Below, piece by piece: positions 17,164-25,159 of a stretch of 64,000 bases of DNA. The stretch's first letter is position 1. Each line of letters starts with the position of its first letter. Source of the stretch: an uncultured Hoeflea sp. (GTDB taxonomy: Bacteria > Pseudomonadota > Alphaproteobacteria > Rhizobiales > Rhizobiaceae); NCBI RefSeq assembly GCF_947501405.1, contig NZ_CANMVK010000001.1, forward strand, positions 744,001-808,000. The letters are read 5' to 3'. The notes under the pieces were generated by a model. The model was not told the DNA's origin and ran no database searches. It saw only the letters and a list, made by a program, of their open reading frames with translations. Both the position numbers and the translations under genes were made by a program.

Positions 17164-18246
17164 AGACTTCGGCGCCCGCCAGTCGGCGATGAAGCCGAAG
17201 GGTGTGCCTTCGACCAGCATGCCCAGGCCCATGCGGGCGCCGAGCGCAATCGAGATCATGACGATCGGTGCGGAAATGGCCATCACCGAGAAGGCGCTGA
17301 CGCCCTGGCCGATGGTGCAGCCGAGTGCGAACACACCGCCGGTGCCCATCAGAAAAGCGCCGAGCAGATGGCGGCCGAGTTCGCGGGCGTCGTCACAGGC
17401 TTCCCAGCGCATGTCGTCGGAGCGGAGGGCCGAGACCGCGGCTCCCAGAAACACGCCGATGACAAGACCGACGCCATAGTCGGGCAGTTCGCCGGTGACG
17501 GCGATGATATGCAGGATGGTGTCGCCCACGGGCATGACGAAGGACCCGGCCTCGACCTGCACCGGGTCGAGCGACCGGGCGGCATGGCCGCTGGTGATCG
17601 CCCAGCCCGCAGCGATGCACAGGCCGATGACAAGCCCCGCGATCATGCGGCCGCGTTCGGCCCGGAAGCTTGCGGATTTGAACACCCACCACAGTCCCGC
17701 GGTGCCGATCGCAAGCGCCAGCGGTAAAGCGATATCAACGCCAAACATTGTCGACAAAAGCGCGCCGAGCGATTGACCGCCATAACTGTTGAGATCGACC
17801 GACAGCGGGTCAAGAAGCGCAACCCGCAAATGCGCGGTGACCCCGCGCTGGGCCGCAAGGGCTGCCAAGCCGAGGCCGGTGAGCACCACCAGCGCACGCA
17901 GGTTTCCACCGCCCAGCCGCACCAGGGCGCCAAATCCGCAGGTGCCGACCAGCGCCATGCCGAAGCCGAACATCAATCCGCCGACAATCGCTCCGGCGAG
18001 CGGCAGCGGTTCGGTGAGATAGAAGGACTGTGTGACATCGACGGCGCCAGTAGCGGCCAGCACCTGGGTGGCGATCAATGCGGTCAGGGCGGCCAGCGCC
18101 CAGGCCCGCAACTGTCCGTCGTCACTTGCGTACCAGTGCCGCTCCAGTGCTGCCATGGTGCAAAAATGGCTGCGCCTGGCTGCGAACCCGATGACCCCGC
18201 CGACCGCGCAGCCCGACAGGGCGAGCACCCATCCCGATTCCAACAT
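17155..18246 (-). CDS. soxT: SoxT, YeeE/YedE-type sulfur transporter
   Basis: This 363-aa YeeE/YedE membrane protein has the motifs RRSHFCTMAALERHWY, GTCGFGALVRLGGGNLRALV and LGCTIGQGVSAFS. It follows soxS and soxR on the minus strand, the soxTRS arrangement known from sox loci of Rhizobiales. The family transports thiosulfate or related sulfur compounds. ATG 18246 follows GGGAGGGG. Two paralogues in the neighbourhood (the other at 14842-15984) may differ in substrate. Confidence 0.88.
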   Translation of the reverse strand: MLESGWVLALSGCAVGGVIGFAARRSHFCTMAALERHWYASDDGQLRAWALAALTALIATQVLAATGAVDVTQSFYLTEPLPLAGAIVGGLMFGFGMALVGTCGFGALVRLGGGNLRALVVLTGLGLAALAAQRGVTAHLRVALLDPLSVDLNSYGGQSLGALLSTMFGVDIALPLALAIGTAGLWWVFKSASFRAERGRMIAGLVIGLCIAAGWAITSGHAARSLDPVQVEAGSFVMPVGDTILHIIAVTGELPDYGVGLVIGVFLGAAVSALRSDDMRWEACDDARELGRHLLGAFLMGTGGVFALGCTIGQGVSAFSVMAISAPIVMISIALGARMGLGMLVEGTPFGFIADWRAPKSSG

Positions 18247-18416
18247 GTCGCGTCCCCTCCCATCCGCCGGGCTGCGCCCGGTTCCTCATATGCCGGGTAG
18301 GCCCCGGTCTTGTCCCGGCTCAACAGTAAGAGCCGTCCGTGTCGTGCGCAAGCTGCCCGGCAGCGAGCCTGCGGAACAGGCATTTTTCGGGCTGTTGGCG
18401 CCCTCACGCAGCCCGT

Positions 18417-18785
18417 TTACCGGCCACCTTGCCAATTGCCGGAGTCTTCGCCGGTGGCGCACAGCAATTCATACATATTGGCGACCAGTGCAGATATTTC
18501 GGTGTTGGAAATCGAATAGTGGATCGTCCGGCCGGTACGCCGGGCGGTCACAAGGCGGTCGAACCGCAGCCGCGCCAGTTGCTGCGACACGGCGGCCTGC
18601 GGAAGGGACAGCAATTCCTCGAGTTCGGAGACTGAGCGTTCTTCCTGTGAAAGCAGCCACAGGATCATCAGTCGGGTTTCATGCGACAGAGCTTTCAGAA
18701 TGTCGCTTGCCTTACGGGCCTGACCGGCCAGCGCCGCGATGTCCTGTCCGGACAAATCGGGATGACTGATGGTGGTTTGCGCCAT
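18417..18785 (-). CDS. soxR: SoxR, ArsR-family repressor of sox genes, one sensing Cys missing
   Basis: This 122-aa winged-helix regulator starts at ATG 18785 (AAGGGG upstream; the track start at 18830 is less likely). Helix-turn-helix ILKALSHETRLMILWLL ... LSLPQAAVSQQLARLR matches the SoxR/BigR/SqrR/YgaV group, which represses sulfur genes until oxidised by polysulfide through two cysteines. Only Cys109 (YELLCATG) is present. The position usually Cys in the ...RLLILC... helix is Trp43 (RLMILWLL). It lies with soxS and soxT on the minus strand, divergent from soxVW. Candidate operators are in the soxS-soxV and soxW-soxX gaps. Confidence 0.87.
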   Translation of the reverse strand: MAQTTISHPDLSGQDIAALAGQARKASDILKALSHETRLMILWLLSQEERSVSELEELLSLPQAAVSQQLARLRFDRLVTARRTGRTIHYSISNTEISALVANMYELLCATGEDSGNWQGGR

Positions 18786-18920
18786 TGTCTGACCCCTTGA
18801 GGCCGCCCGCACTTTAGGGAGGGCGACCATTCCGCCTGTGCTCGAAGCCGGTGTCCGACGCCTGCTTTCGCCAAGGCCCCGAATATCTGTGTCAGACCAT
18901 CAGGGCCCGCGCGCGGCGGG

Positions 18921-19271
18921 CTACGGCTCGAGCTTGCCGAGCATCTCGTCGATGAGGTGCCAGAAGAACTCGTCGCCCGGATAGCCGCGCAGACGGCCGA
19001 TCTCCTTGCCCTCGTCCACCAGCACGAATGTCGGCGTAAACCGCTCCACCACGATGCCTGCCAGGTCCTCGGGGGCGGGCTGGTGAATATCGACCCGGCG
19101 CAGCGGCGCGCGTTTGCCCTGTTCGGTGTTGGGCCAGGCGGGTGCAATCTCTTCGTTGAAGCGCTTGCACCAGGCGCAGCCGGCCTGTTCATACATGATC
19201 AGTTCGGCCGCCATGGCCTGAAGGCCCAATCCGAAAAACAATACGAGCGCTGCTGCAAATCGTGCCGTCAT
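18921..19271 (-). CDS. soxS: SoxS, periplasmic thioredoxin
   Basis: This small (116 aa) exported thioredoxin-like protein has a signal peptide (MTARFAAALVLFFGLGLQAMA), active site GCAWCKRF at residues 32-35 and the cis-Pro segment FTPTFVLVDEG. In Paracoccus SoxS reactivates the SoxYZ carrier by reducing it. The start at ATG 19271 places the signal peptide at the N-terminus; the longer track ORF adds an unlikely leader. It is the first gene of soxS-soxR-soxT, divergent from soxV with an operator between. Confidence 0.88.
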   Translation of the reverse strand: MTARFAAALVLFFGLGLQAMAAELIMYEQAGCAWCKRFNEEIAPAWPNTEQGKRAPLRRVDIHQPAPEDLAGIVVERFTPTFVLVDEGKEIGRLRGYPGDEFFWHLIDEMLGKLEP

Positions 19272-19353
19272 GACGCCCGTAAACCCTTCTCGCCGACGCC
19301 CGCTGAGCGGCGCATCCCGATCTTCGCCCGGGACCCGGGCCACATTTAGTGAT

Positions 19354-19376
19354 TGCAATATATAGTAGATATTGCA
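19354..19376. promoter_or_regulatory. Inverted repeat in soxS-soxV control region, candidate SoxR operator
   Basis: TGCAATAT-ATAGTAG-ATATTGCA is a perfect 8-bp-arm palindrome with a 7-bp spacer. It is followed at once by an overlapping shorter dyad, TGCA-TATCT-TGCA. It lies in the divergent promoter region of soxSRT and soxVW, the same gap bound by SoxR in characterised sox loci. ArsR-type dimers bind AT-rich palindromes of this size. Confidence 0.6.
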
Positions 19377-19453
19377 TATCTTGCAAACGCATTCTGGCCG
19401 GGCGGCGCCTGGCCCCGGATGCGGGGGGTGATGGAAACGGGAGGACGGCGCGG

Positions 19454-20188
19454 GTGTTGGATGTCGGATATAGTGCCGCGTTCCTGGCGGGGCTGCTGTC
19501 GTTTTTTTCGCCCTGCGTGCTGCCGATCGTGCCGCCCTATCTCGCCTATCTGGCGGGCATGACGTTCAACGAGGTGCAGAACGCCGAGGCAGATGCCGCA
19601 GCTTCCCGGCGCATTGCGTTGGCTTCGGTCGCTTTCGTGCTCGGGTTTACCACGGTGTTCGTCGCGCTTGGCGCCACAGCCAGCATCATCGGTCAATCAT
19701 TGGCGCGCTATTTCGACATACTGTCGGTGATTGCCGGCGTGCTGATCCTGCTGATGGGGCTGCATTTTCTAGGCGTTTTCCGGTTTGCGCTGCTTTACCG
19801 CGAGGCGCGGGTGACTGTGGAGCGCAAGCCCGCGGGCATGGTTGGGGCCTATGTCATGGGCCTGGCGTTTGCGTTTGGCTGGACACCCTGCGTCGGCCCG
19901 ATTCTTGCGGCGATCCTGTTCATTGCCGCCGCCAAGGAAACGGCCGGACAGGGCGCCGTGCTGCTCGGGGTCTACGCGCTGGGCATCGGCATCCCCTTTG
20001 TCGTGGCCGGATTTTTCGCCAGCCGCTTCATTGCCGTTTCGAACCGATTCAAGAAACACATGGCGTTCATCGAAAAAGCCATGGGCGCATTGCTGGTCGT
20101 CACCGGGATCCTGTTCATGACCGGTCAGATGTCGCGCATTGCGCAGTGGTTGCTTGAAATGTTCCCGGCTTTCGCCACCATCGGATAG
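19454..20188 (+). CDS. soxV: SoxV, CcdA-type thiol-disulfide electron carrier
   Basis: This membrane protein has six hydrophobic segments and the two CcdA cysteine motifs, FSPCVLPIVPPY and FGWTPCVGPILAA. It carries reducing power from cytoplasmic thioredoxin to periplasmic SoxW/SoxS. GTG 19454 follows GGGAGG at about nine bases and gives 244 aa, the usual SoxV size. TTG 19457 is an alternative, and the track start at 19349 adds an implausible Cys-rich leader. It is followed closely by soxW. Confidence 0.87.
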   Translation: MLDVGYSAAFLAGLLSFFSPCVLPIVPPYLAYLAGMTFNEVQNAEADAAASRRIALASVAFVLGFTTVFVALGATASIIGQSLARYFDILSVIAGVLILLMGLHFLGVFRFALLYREARVTVERKPAGMVGAYVMGLAFAFGWTPCVGPILAAILFIAAAKETAGQGAVLLGVYALGIGIPFVVAGFFASRFIAVSNRFKKHMAFIEKAMGALLVVTGILFMTGQMSRIAQWLLEMFPAFATIG

Positions 20189-20198
20189 GAGAATGATC

Positions 20199-20786
20199 AT
20201 GATCAGACGGGTGTTGCTGGCTCTTGGATTGTTTGCGGGTCTCTTGTTTCCCGCCCTGTCGGCCGAAATCGGCGAAGACGGCCTGCACAAGCAGGACTGG
20301 TTTGCGCTCACCTTCCGGGATATCGCCGAAGACATCGAAACCGCTCGCGACGAGGGCAAGCGGCTGGTGATGATTTTCGAGCAGCGCGGTTGCATCTATT
20401 GCGCGCAGATGCACGAGAAGCTGCTGTCGGACCCGGAAGTGGCCGACTTCATCAAAGCCAATTTCAAGGTTGTTCAGTACAATATGTTCGGCGACGAGGA
20501 GGTCACCGACCTTGATGGCGACTTGCTGTCGGAAAAGACCGCAGCGCGCAAATGGGGCTATGTCTTCACACCGACACTGGTGTTCCTGCCCGAACAGGCG
20601 CCAGACGGCGTGAGTGCCGCAGAGGCCGCGGTGGCGACCATGCCGGGCGCGTTCGGAAAGTGGACATTTCTCAACATGTTCAAATGGGTGGCTGAAAAAG
20701 GCTACGAAGGGGACGAGCATTTCCAGAAATATCATGCCCGCATCATCAATGAGTTGCGGGCCGAGGGCCGGTTGGAGGCCGAATAG
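20199..20786 (+). CDS. soxW: SoxW, periplasmic thioredoxin-like protein
   Basis: This 195-aa exported thioredoxin has a signal peptide (MIRRVLLALGLFAGLLFPALSA), active site EQRGCIYCAQMH (Cys65/Cys68) and cis-Pro segment VFTPTLVFL. It is the partner that accepts electrons from SoxV. ATG 20199 sits seven bases after GGAG; ATG 20193 in the same frame is too close to it. It begins ten bases after the soxV stop. Confidence 0.86.
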   Translation: MIRRVLLALGLFAGLLFPALSAEIGEDGLHKQDWFALTFRDIAEDIETARDEGKRLVMIFEQRGCIYCAQMHEKLLSDPEVADFIKANFKVVQYNMFGDEEVTDLDGDLLSEKTAARKWGYVFTPTLVFLPEQAPDGVSAAEAAVATMPGAFGKWTFLNMFKWVAEKGYEGDEHFQKYHARIINELRAEGRLEAE

Positions 20787-20800
20787 CATTAGACGAAATA

Positions 20801-20835
20801 CACATTCAAGAAATCATATTTTTGCATTGAATGTG
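20801..20835. promoter_or_regulatory. Inverted repeat upstream of soxX, candidate SoxR operator
   Basis: CACATTCAA (20801-20809) and TTGAATGTG (20827-20835) are perfect 9-bp inverted arms around a 17-bp AT-rich spacer containing ATCATATTTTTGCA. The site stands in the 125-bp soxW-soxX gap. This suggests that soxX onward has its own regulated promoter in addition to read-through from soxVW. Confidence 0.55.
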
Positions 20836-20911
20836 CGCGGACATACGATTATCGTTTGAATCGGAGGAACCGGACCAAACGTGTCCGGACAATCGGAGGA
20901 GGGTGCGCCCA

Positions 20912-21376
20912 ATGGACAGGCGAAACAAGTTTGTAATGACGATGGCGGGGGCGATGATGCTGTCGGGCGCGGCGTTCGCCAGCGAAGTTACGCCGGATGC
21001 GGTGGAGTTCACCGATGACGGCGTGACGATGTCGCTGACGGGTGTTGCGGGAGATCCCGCGGCAGGCGCGGAAGTGTTCAAGAGCCGCAAGCTCGGCAAT
21101 TGCCTGGCCTGTCACGCCAATGCGGACATGGCCAATGAGCTGTTCCACGGGGATGTCGGGCCTGAACTCGACGGCGCAGCGTCGCGCTGGGAAGAGCCGA
21201 TGCTGCGGGCGATTCTGGTGAATTCCAAACAGATTTTCACCGATGAGACCATCATGCCCGGCTTCTACTCGCTCGATGTGGGCAAGAACGTGCGGGAAAG
21301 TTCGATCGGCAAGACCATCCTGACAGCACAGCAGGTCGAGGATGTTCTGGCCTATCTCGGTACGCTCAAAGAGTAG
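20912..21376 (+). CDS. soxX: SoxX, monoheme cytochrome c of SoxAX
   Basis: This 154-aa exported cytochrome subunit has one heme site, NCLACHAN (Cys64-His68), and a likely distal Met115 in ETIMPGFYS. With SoxA it forms the c-type cytochrome that couples thiosulfate to the SoxYZ carrier. ATG 20912 starts a signal peptide (KFVMTMAGAMMLSGAAFA); the 181-aa track ORF is over-extended. It is the first gene of soxXYZA. Confidence 0.92.
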   Translation: MDRRNKFVMTMAGAMMLSGAAFASEVTPDAVEFTDDGVTMSLTGVAGDPAAGAEVFKSRKLGNCLACHANADMANELFHGDVGPELDGAASRWEEPMLRAILVNSKQIFTDETIMPGFYSLDVGKNVRESSIGKTILTAQQVEDVLAYLGTLKE

Positions 21377-21415
21377 ACCGGAACCAAATGTGGTGAGCAG
21401 AGGAGCTCGAATATC

Positions 21416-21871
21416 ATGAAACTGACAAGACGAAACGTCCTGGGCCTGTCGGTGGGTGCTGCGGCATTTACCATCGCCGGCATTCAGGCAAGGCCTGCTT
21501 CGGCTGCAACCGAAGCCACGCAGAAGTCGATCATGGACTTCACCGGCGGTGCAGAACCGGCTGCAGGCAAGGTCTCGCTGACCGCACCGGAAATCGCAGA
21601 GAACGGCAACACCGTACCGGTCACCGTCAGCGTCGACAGCGCCATGGAGGGCGACGACCTGGTGGCATCGATCGTCGTGTTCGCCGACGGCAACCCGAAC
21701 CCGGCAGTCGCCACCTTTCATTTCTCTGAAATGAGCGGCGCGGCGCTGGCCACGACCCGCATCCGTCTTGCCAAGACGCAGGACGTGATCGCGGTGGCCA
21801 AGATGAAGGACGGGTCGGTCTTCATGGACAAGAAACAAGTCAAGGTGACCATCGGCGGCTGCGGCGGCTGA
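21416..21871 (+). CDS. soxY: SoxY, sulfur-carrier subunit
   Basis: This 151-aa carrier ends in the diagnostic swinging arm GGCGG, whose Cys carries sulfur intermediates as a thioether-like conjugate. A Tat signal is present (TRRNVLGLSVGAAAF); SoxY is exported folded with SoxZ. Spacing to soxZ is 20 bp. Confidence 0.96.
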   Translation: MKLTRRNVLGLSVGAAAFTIAGIQARPASAATEATQKSIMDFTGGAEPAAGKVSLTAPEIAENGNTVPVTVSVDSAMEGDDLVASIVVFADGNPNPAVATFHFSEMSGAALATTRIRLAKTQDVIAVAKMKDGSVFMDKKQVKVTIGGCGG

Positions 21872-21891
21872 GCAGGACAGGGATTAGAACA

Positions 21892-22215
21892 ATGGCATCA
21901 AAACCACGCATCAAAGTCCCCAAATCGGCTTCCGCCGGTGAGGTGATCACCATCAAAACCCTGATCAGCCACGAGATGGAATCTGGTCAGCGCAAGGACA
22001 AGGAAGGCAATCCGATCCCGCGCAGGATCATCAACAAGTTCACTTGCGCGTTTGAAGGGGCGACCGTGTTCGAGTGCGATCTCGATCCGGCGATTTCGGC
22101 CAATCCGTATTTCGAGTTCAACGCCAAAGTGGCCCAGAGCGGAACTTTCAAGTTCACCTGGGTGGACGATGACGGTTCGGTCTACGAAGCCGAGGCTCCG
22201 ATCGAAGTCAAATAA
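21892..22215 (+). CDS. soxZ: SoxZ, partner of SoxY
   Basis: This 107-aa all-beta protein (ASKPRIKVPKSASAGEVITIKTLISHEMESGQRKD) matches SoxZ in full. It lacks a signal peptide, as expected since it is co-exported with Tat-dependent SoxY. The SoxYZ heterodimer presents the SoxY arm to SoxAX, SoxB and SoxCD. Confidence 0.96.
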   Translation: MASKPRIKVPKSASAGEVITIKTLISHEMESGQRKDKEGNPIPRRIINKFTCAFEGATVFECDLDPAISANPYFEFNAKVAQSGTFKFTWVDDDGSVYEAEAPIEVK

Positions 22216-22280
22216 CAAAGAGAAGGATCCTGCGTGCGCGGGAGGCGCGCGCGGGAAAATCCTGGAGGGTGGAGACTGTT

Positions 22281-23129
22281 ATGAAAAGACTTTTGATTGC
22301 CGGTGTGGCGCTCGCGACAGGCCTGGCCGCAACTGCCGGAGCGATTGCCGATCCGGTCGACGATACACTTGAGATCGACGGAACGCCGATCGTCACGCGC
22401 ACCGCGGCACCTGAGGGCCATCCGTTCGACGAGGTGCTGTCGGGCTGGCTGTTCCGTGAAGCCGAGACACGCGATGTGTCGCGGGATTCGTTTGAAAACC
22501 CGGGCATGATCGCTGTCGAAGACGGCGAAACCCTGTGGAACACGGTGATGGGTTCGGAGGGCAAATCCTGCGCGACCTGCCACGACGACGCAGCGGTCAG
22601 CATGAAGGGCGTGGGCGCATCCTTTCCGAAATGGGACGCCGATTCGCAAAAGCCGATCAATGTCGAGCTGCAGATCAACAAGTGCCTGACCGAGCAGATG
22701 GGCGCCGAGGCGATTGGCTTCAACAAAAAGGGCCAGCGCGAGTTGACGGCCTACATCAAGCATCAGTCGCTCGGAATGCCGGTCAAGCTCGATCTGAGCG
22801 AAGGCGAGATGCAGTCCTGGTGGGACAAGGGCAAGGATGTCTATTATGCGCGCACCGGACAGCTGAACCTCGCCTGCGCAAGCTGCCATGAGGTGGCGAT
22901 GGGCAAGATGATCCGTGCGGACCATTTGAGCCAGGGGCAGGTCAACGGCTTTCCCACCTACAGGCTCAAGAGCGGTCTGACCTCGCTGCACCAGCGGTTC
23001 CGCGGCTGTATTCGCGACACTCGCGCCGAGCAGCCGAAAGCGTTCTCCGACGATTTGATGGCGCTTGAAACCTATGTGACCTGGCGCGGCACCGGGCTTT
23101 CGGTGGAAACCCCGGCGGTTCGCCAGTAG
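22281..23129 (+). CDS. soxA: SoxA, diheme cytochrome c of SoxAX
   Basis: This 282-aa exported subunit has heme sites CATCH (97-101) and CASCH (199-203) and Cys243 in RFRGCIRDTRAEQP, the cysteine that becomes the persulfide-type heme ligand in the active site. ATG 22281 follows GGAG; the GTG at 22269 is a weaker alternative. It catalyses oxidative attachment of thiosulfate to SoxY. A strong hairpin follows the gene. Confidence 0.95.
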   Translation: MKRLLIAGVALATGLAATAGAIADPVDDTLEIDGTPIVTRTAAPEGHPFDEVLSGWLFREAETRDVSRDSFENPGMIAVEDGETLWNTVMGSEGKSCATCHDDAAVSMKGVGASFPKWDADSQKPINVELQINKCLTEQMGAEAIGFNKKGQRELTAYIKHQSLGMPVKLDLSEGEMQSWWDKGKDVYYARTGQLNLACASCHEVAMGKMIRADHLSQGQVNGFPTYRLKSGLTSLHQRFRGCIRDTRAEQPKAFSDDLMALETYVTWRGTGLSVETPAVRQ

Positions 23130-23139
23130 TCAACGCTTT

Positions 23140-23163
23140 CCGGGGGCGTTTCGGCGCCCCCGG
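23140..23163 (+). terminator. Intercistronic hairpin between soxA and soxB
   Basis: CCGGGGGCG-TTTCGG-CGCCCCCGG is a perfect nine-pair GC stem 10 bp after the soxA stop, without a T-tract. The 236-bp soxA-soxB gap is the largest in soxX-soxF. Further downstream it contains other short GC-rich dyads, including GGCTCC-AACC-GGAGCT near 23200. It probably acts as a stabiliser or partial terminator, keeping soxXYZA transcript more abundant than soxBCDEF. Confidence 0.6.
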
Positions 23164-23365
23164 CATCAACAGCAAGAGTTCGCGGCAGCACGCCGCGCCT
23201 GTGGCTCCAACCGGAGCTGTCTTGCGAGATTAACAGTGGGTCTGCGTTCAGTCGCTCGTCAGAGGCGGTGCCCCAACGCAGCAGTGAGTGGAAAAACAGG
23301 GTGTTGCGGCATCTGGCCATCGCCGGACCGGTTTCGTGCGCCGTTTTTTTCGAATGGAGAATGGG

Positions 23366-25066
23366 ATGCACACCCGACGCGACTTTATGCAATATGCGCT
23401 CAACGCCGGTTTCGCGCTCGGGGCCGCCGGCCTCGGCGCCAATGTGACGCGTGCGCTGGCGCAGCAGAAATTGACGCAAGACGATCTGCTTAATTTCGAC
23501 GCCAAGGGGCAGGTGACGCTGCTGCATTTCACCGATGTGCATGCCCAACTCAAGCCGGTCTTTTTCCGGCCGCCTGACACCAATATCGGCGTCGGCGACT
23601 ATGCCGGTGTGCCGCCGCATCTGGTCGGCGAAGCGTTTCTCGATTATTTCGGCATCGAGAAGGGCGGCCCCCTGGCTTATGCCCACACCATGGTCGATTA
23701 CGTGGATCTGGCCCGCAGCTATGGCAGGCTTGGCGGCCTTGACCGCACCGCGACGCTGGTCAAGGCGATCCGCGCCGAACGCGGTGACGACAAGGTGCTG
23801 TTTCTCGATGGCGGCGACACCTGGCAGGGATCCTATACGTCGCTGAAAACCAACGGCATGGACATGGTCGAGTGCATGAAGCTGCTCAAGCCCGATGCCA
23901 TGACCGGCCACTGGGAGTTTACCTTCGGCGAGGACAGGTTTCTCGAACTGGTCGAGGCCATGGGCTATCCGTTCCTGGCGTCCAACATTTTTGACGCCGA
24001 GTGGGACGAACCGGCTTTTGAACACACCAGCTATTTCGAGCGTGGCGGTGTCAAGGTGGCGGTGATCGGGCAGGCCATGCCTTACACGCCGATCGCCAAT
24101 CCGCGCTGGATGTTCCCGCAATGGTCGTTCGGCATCCGCCCCGATGTGCTGCAAGCCAACGTCGATGCGGCGCGCGGAGAAGGCGCGGAGGTCGTGGTCC
24201 TGCTGTCGCATAACGGCTTTGACGTCGACCGCAAGCTTGCCTCGGTGGTGAGCGGGCTCGACGTGATCGTGACCGGCCACACCCATGACGCCACACCGGT
24301 GGCGCTGGAAGTCGACGGTACGCTTTTGATGTCATCGGGATCGCACGGCAAGTTTCTCGGCCGCATCGATCTTGAGGTGAAGGACGGCAAGGTGTCGGGC
24401 TTCAGCTCGAACCTGATCCCGGTGTTTTCTGACGTGATCGCGCCCGATCCGGAGATGGCTGCGAAGATCGACGAGGTTCGCGCGCCTTACGAGGACGAGT
24501 GCAACCGGGTTATCGGCCGCACCGACGCGCTGCTTTACCGGCGCGGCAATTTCAACGGCACCTGGGACGATCTGATCTGCCAGGGCATTATGGAAGAGCG
24601 CGACACACAGATCGCGCTGTCGCCGGGCTTCCGCTGGGGCACGACGCTGCTGCCGGGCGCCGACATCACCATTGATGATCTCTACACGGAAACCTCGATG
24701 AGCTACCCGGCGGTCTACCGGCTGGAGTTCACCGGCGCCCAGCTCAAGGAGATCATGGAAGATGTCTGCGACAATCTTTTCAACAAGGACCCGTTCCTGC
24801 AGCAGGGCGGTGACATGGTGCGGGTTGGCGGCTTTACCTATGCCTGCACGCCGGAAGCCGGCATGGGCGACCGGATCACGGACATGCGCCTGACTGCGAC
24901 CGGCGAACCGATCGAGGCTGGCAAGAGCTACACGGTCGGCGGTTGGGCTTCGGTCAATGAGGGGGTCGAGGGCCCCGCGATCTACGATCTGATGGAAGAC
25001 TACATCTCCCGCAAGGAGGTGGTGTCGCTCGATCCGGATGCGGCAGCGGTCAAGGTCATCCGCTGA
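23366..25066 (+). CDS. soxB: SoxB, sulfate thiol esterase
   Basis: This dimanganese hydrolase releases sulfate from SoxY-bound thiosulfonate. Motifs are LLHFTDVHAQ, FLDGGDTWQGS, the SoxB-specific TGHWEFTFG (in place of GNHE), LLSHNG and TGHTHDATP. A 5'-nucleotidase-like C-terminal domain follows, about 370-560. A Tat signal is present (TRRDFMQYALNAGF). ATG 23366, six bases after GGAG, gives 566 aa; ATG 23354 and the 592-aa track start are longer options. Confidence 0.95.
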   Translation: MHTRRDFMQYALNAGFALGAAGLGANVTRALAQQKLTQDDLLNFDAKGQVTLLHFTDVHAQLKPVFFRPPDTNIGVGDYAGVPPHLVGEAFLDYFGIEKGGPLAYAHTMVDYVDLARSYGRLGGLDRTATLVKAIRAERGDDKVLFLDGGDTWQGSYTSLKTNGMDMVECMKLLKPDAMTGHWEFTFGEDRFLELVEAMGYPFLASNIFDAEWDEPAFEHTSYFERGGVKVAVIGQAMPYTPIANPRWMFPQWSFGIRPDVLQANVDAARGEGAEVVVLLSHNGFDVDRKLASVVSGLDVIVTGHTHDATPVALEVDGTLLMSSGSHGKFLGRIDLEVKDGKVSGFSSNLIPVFSDVIAPDPEMAAKIDEVRAPYEDECNRVIGRTDALLYRRGNFNGTWDDLICQGIMEERDTQIALSPGFRWGTTLLPGADITIDDLYTETSMSYPAVYRLEFTGAQLKEIMEDVCDNLFNKDPFLQQGGDMVRVGGFTYACTPEAGMGDRITDMRLTATGEPIEAGKSYTVGGWASVNEGVEGPAIYDLMEDYISRKEVVSLDPDAAAVKVIR

Positions 25067-25159
25067 GGCGGAATTGAATGAATGGCCCGGACCGGATGGT
25101 CCGGCGGTGAGCACGGAGTAGAAGATGCAGGTACTGGACAGGCTCGATGGGAGGTTCTC

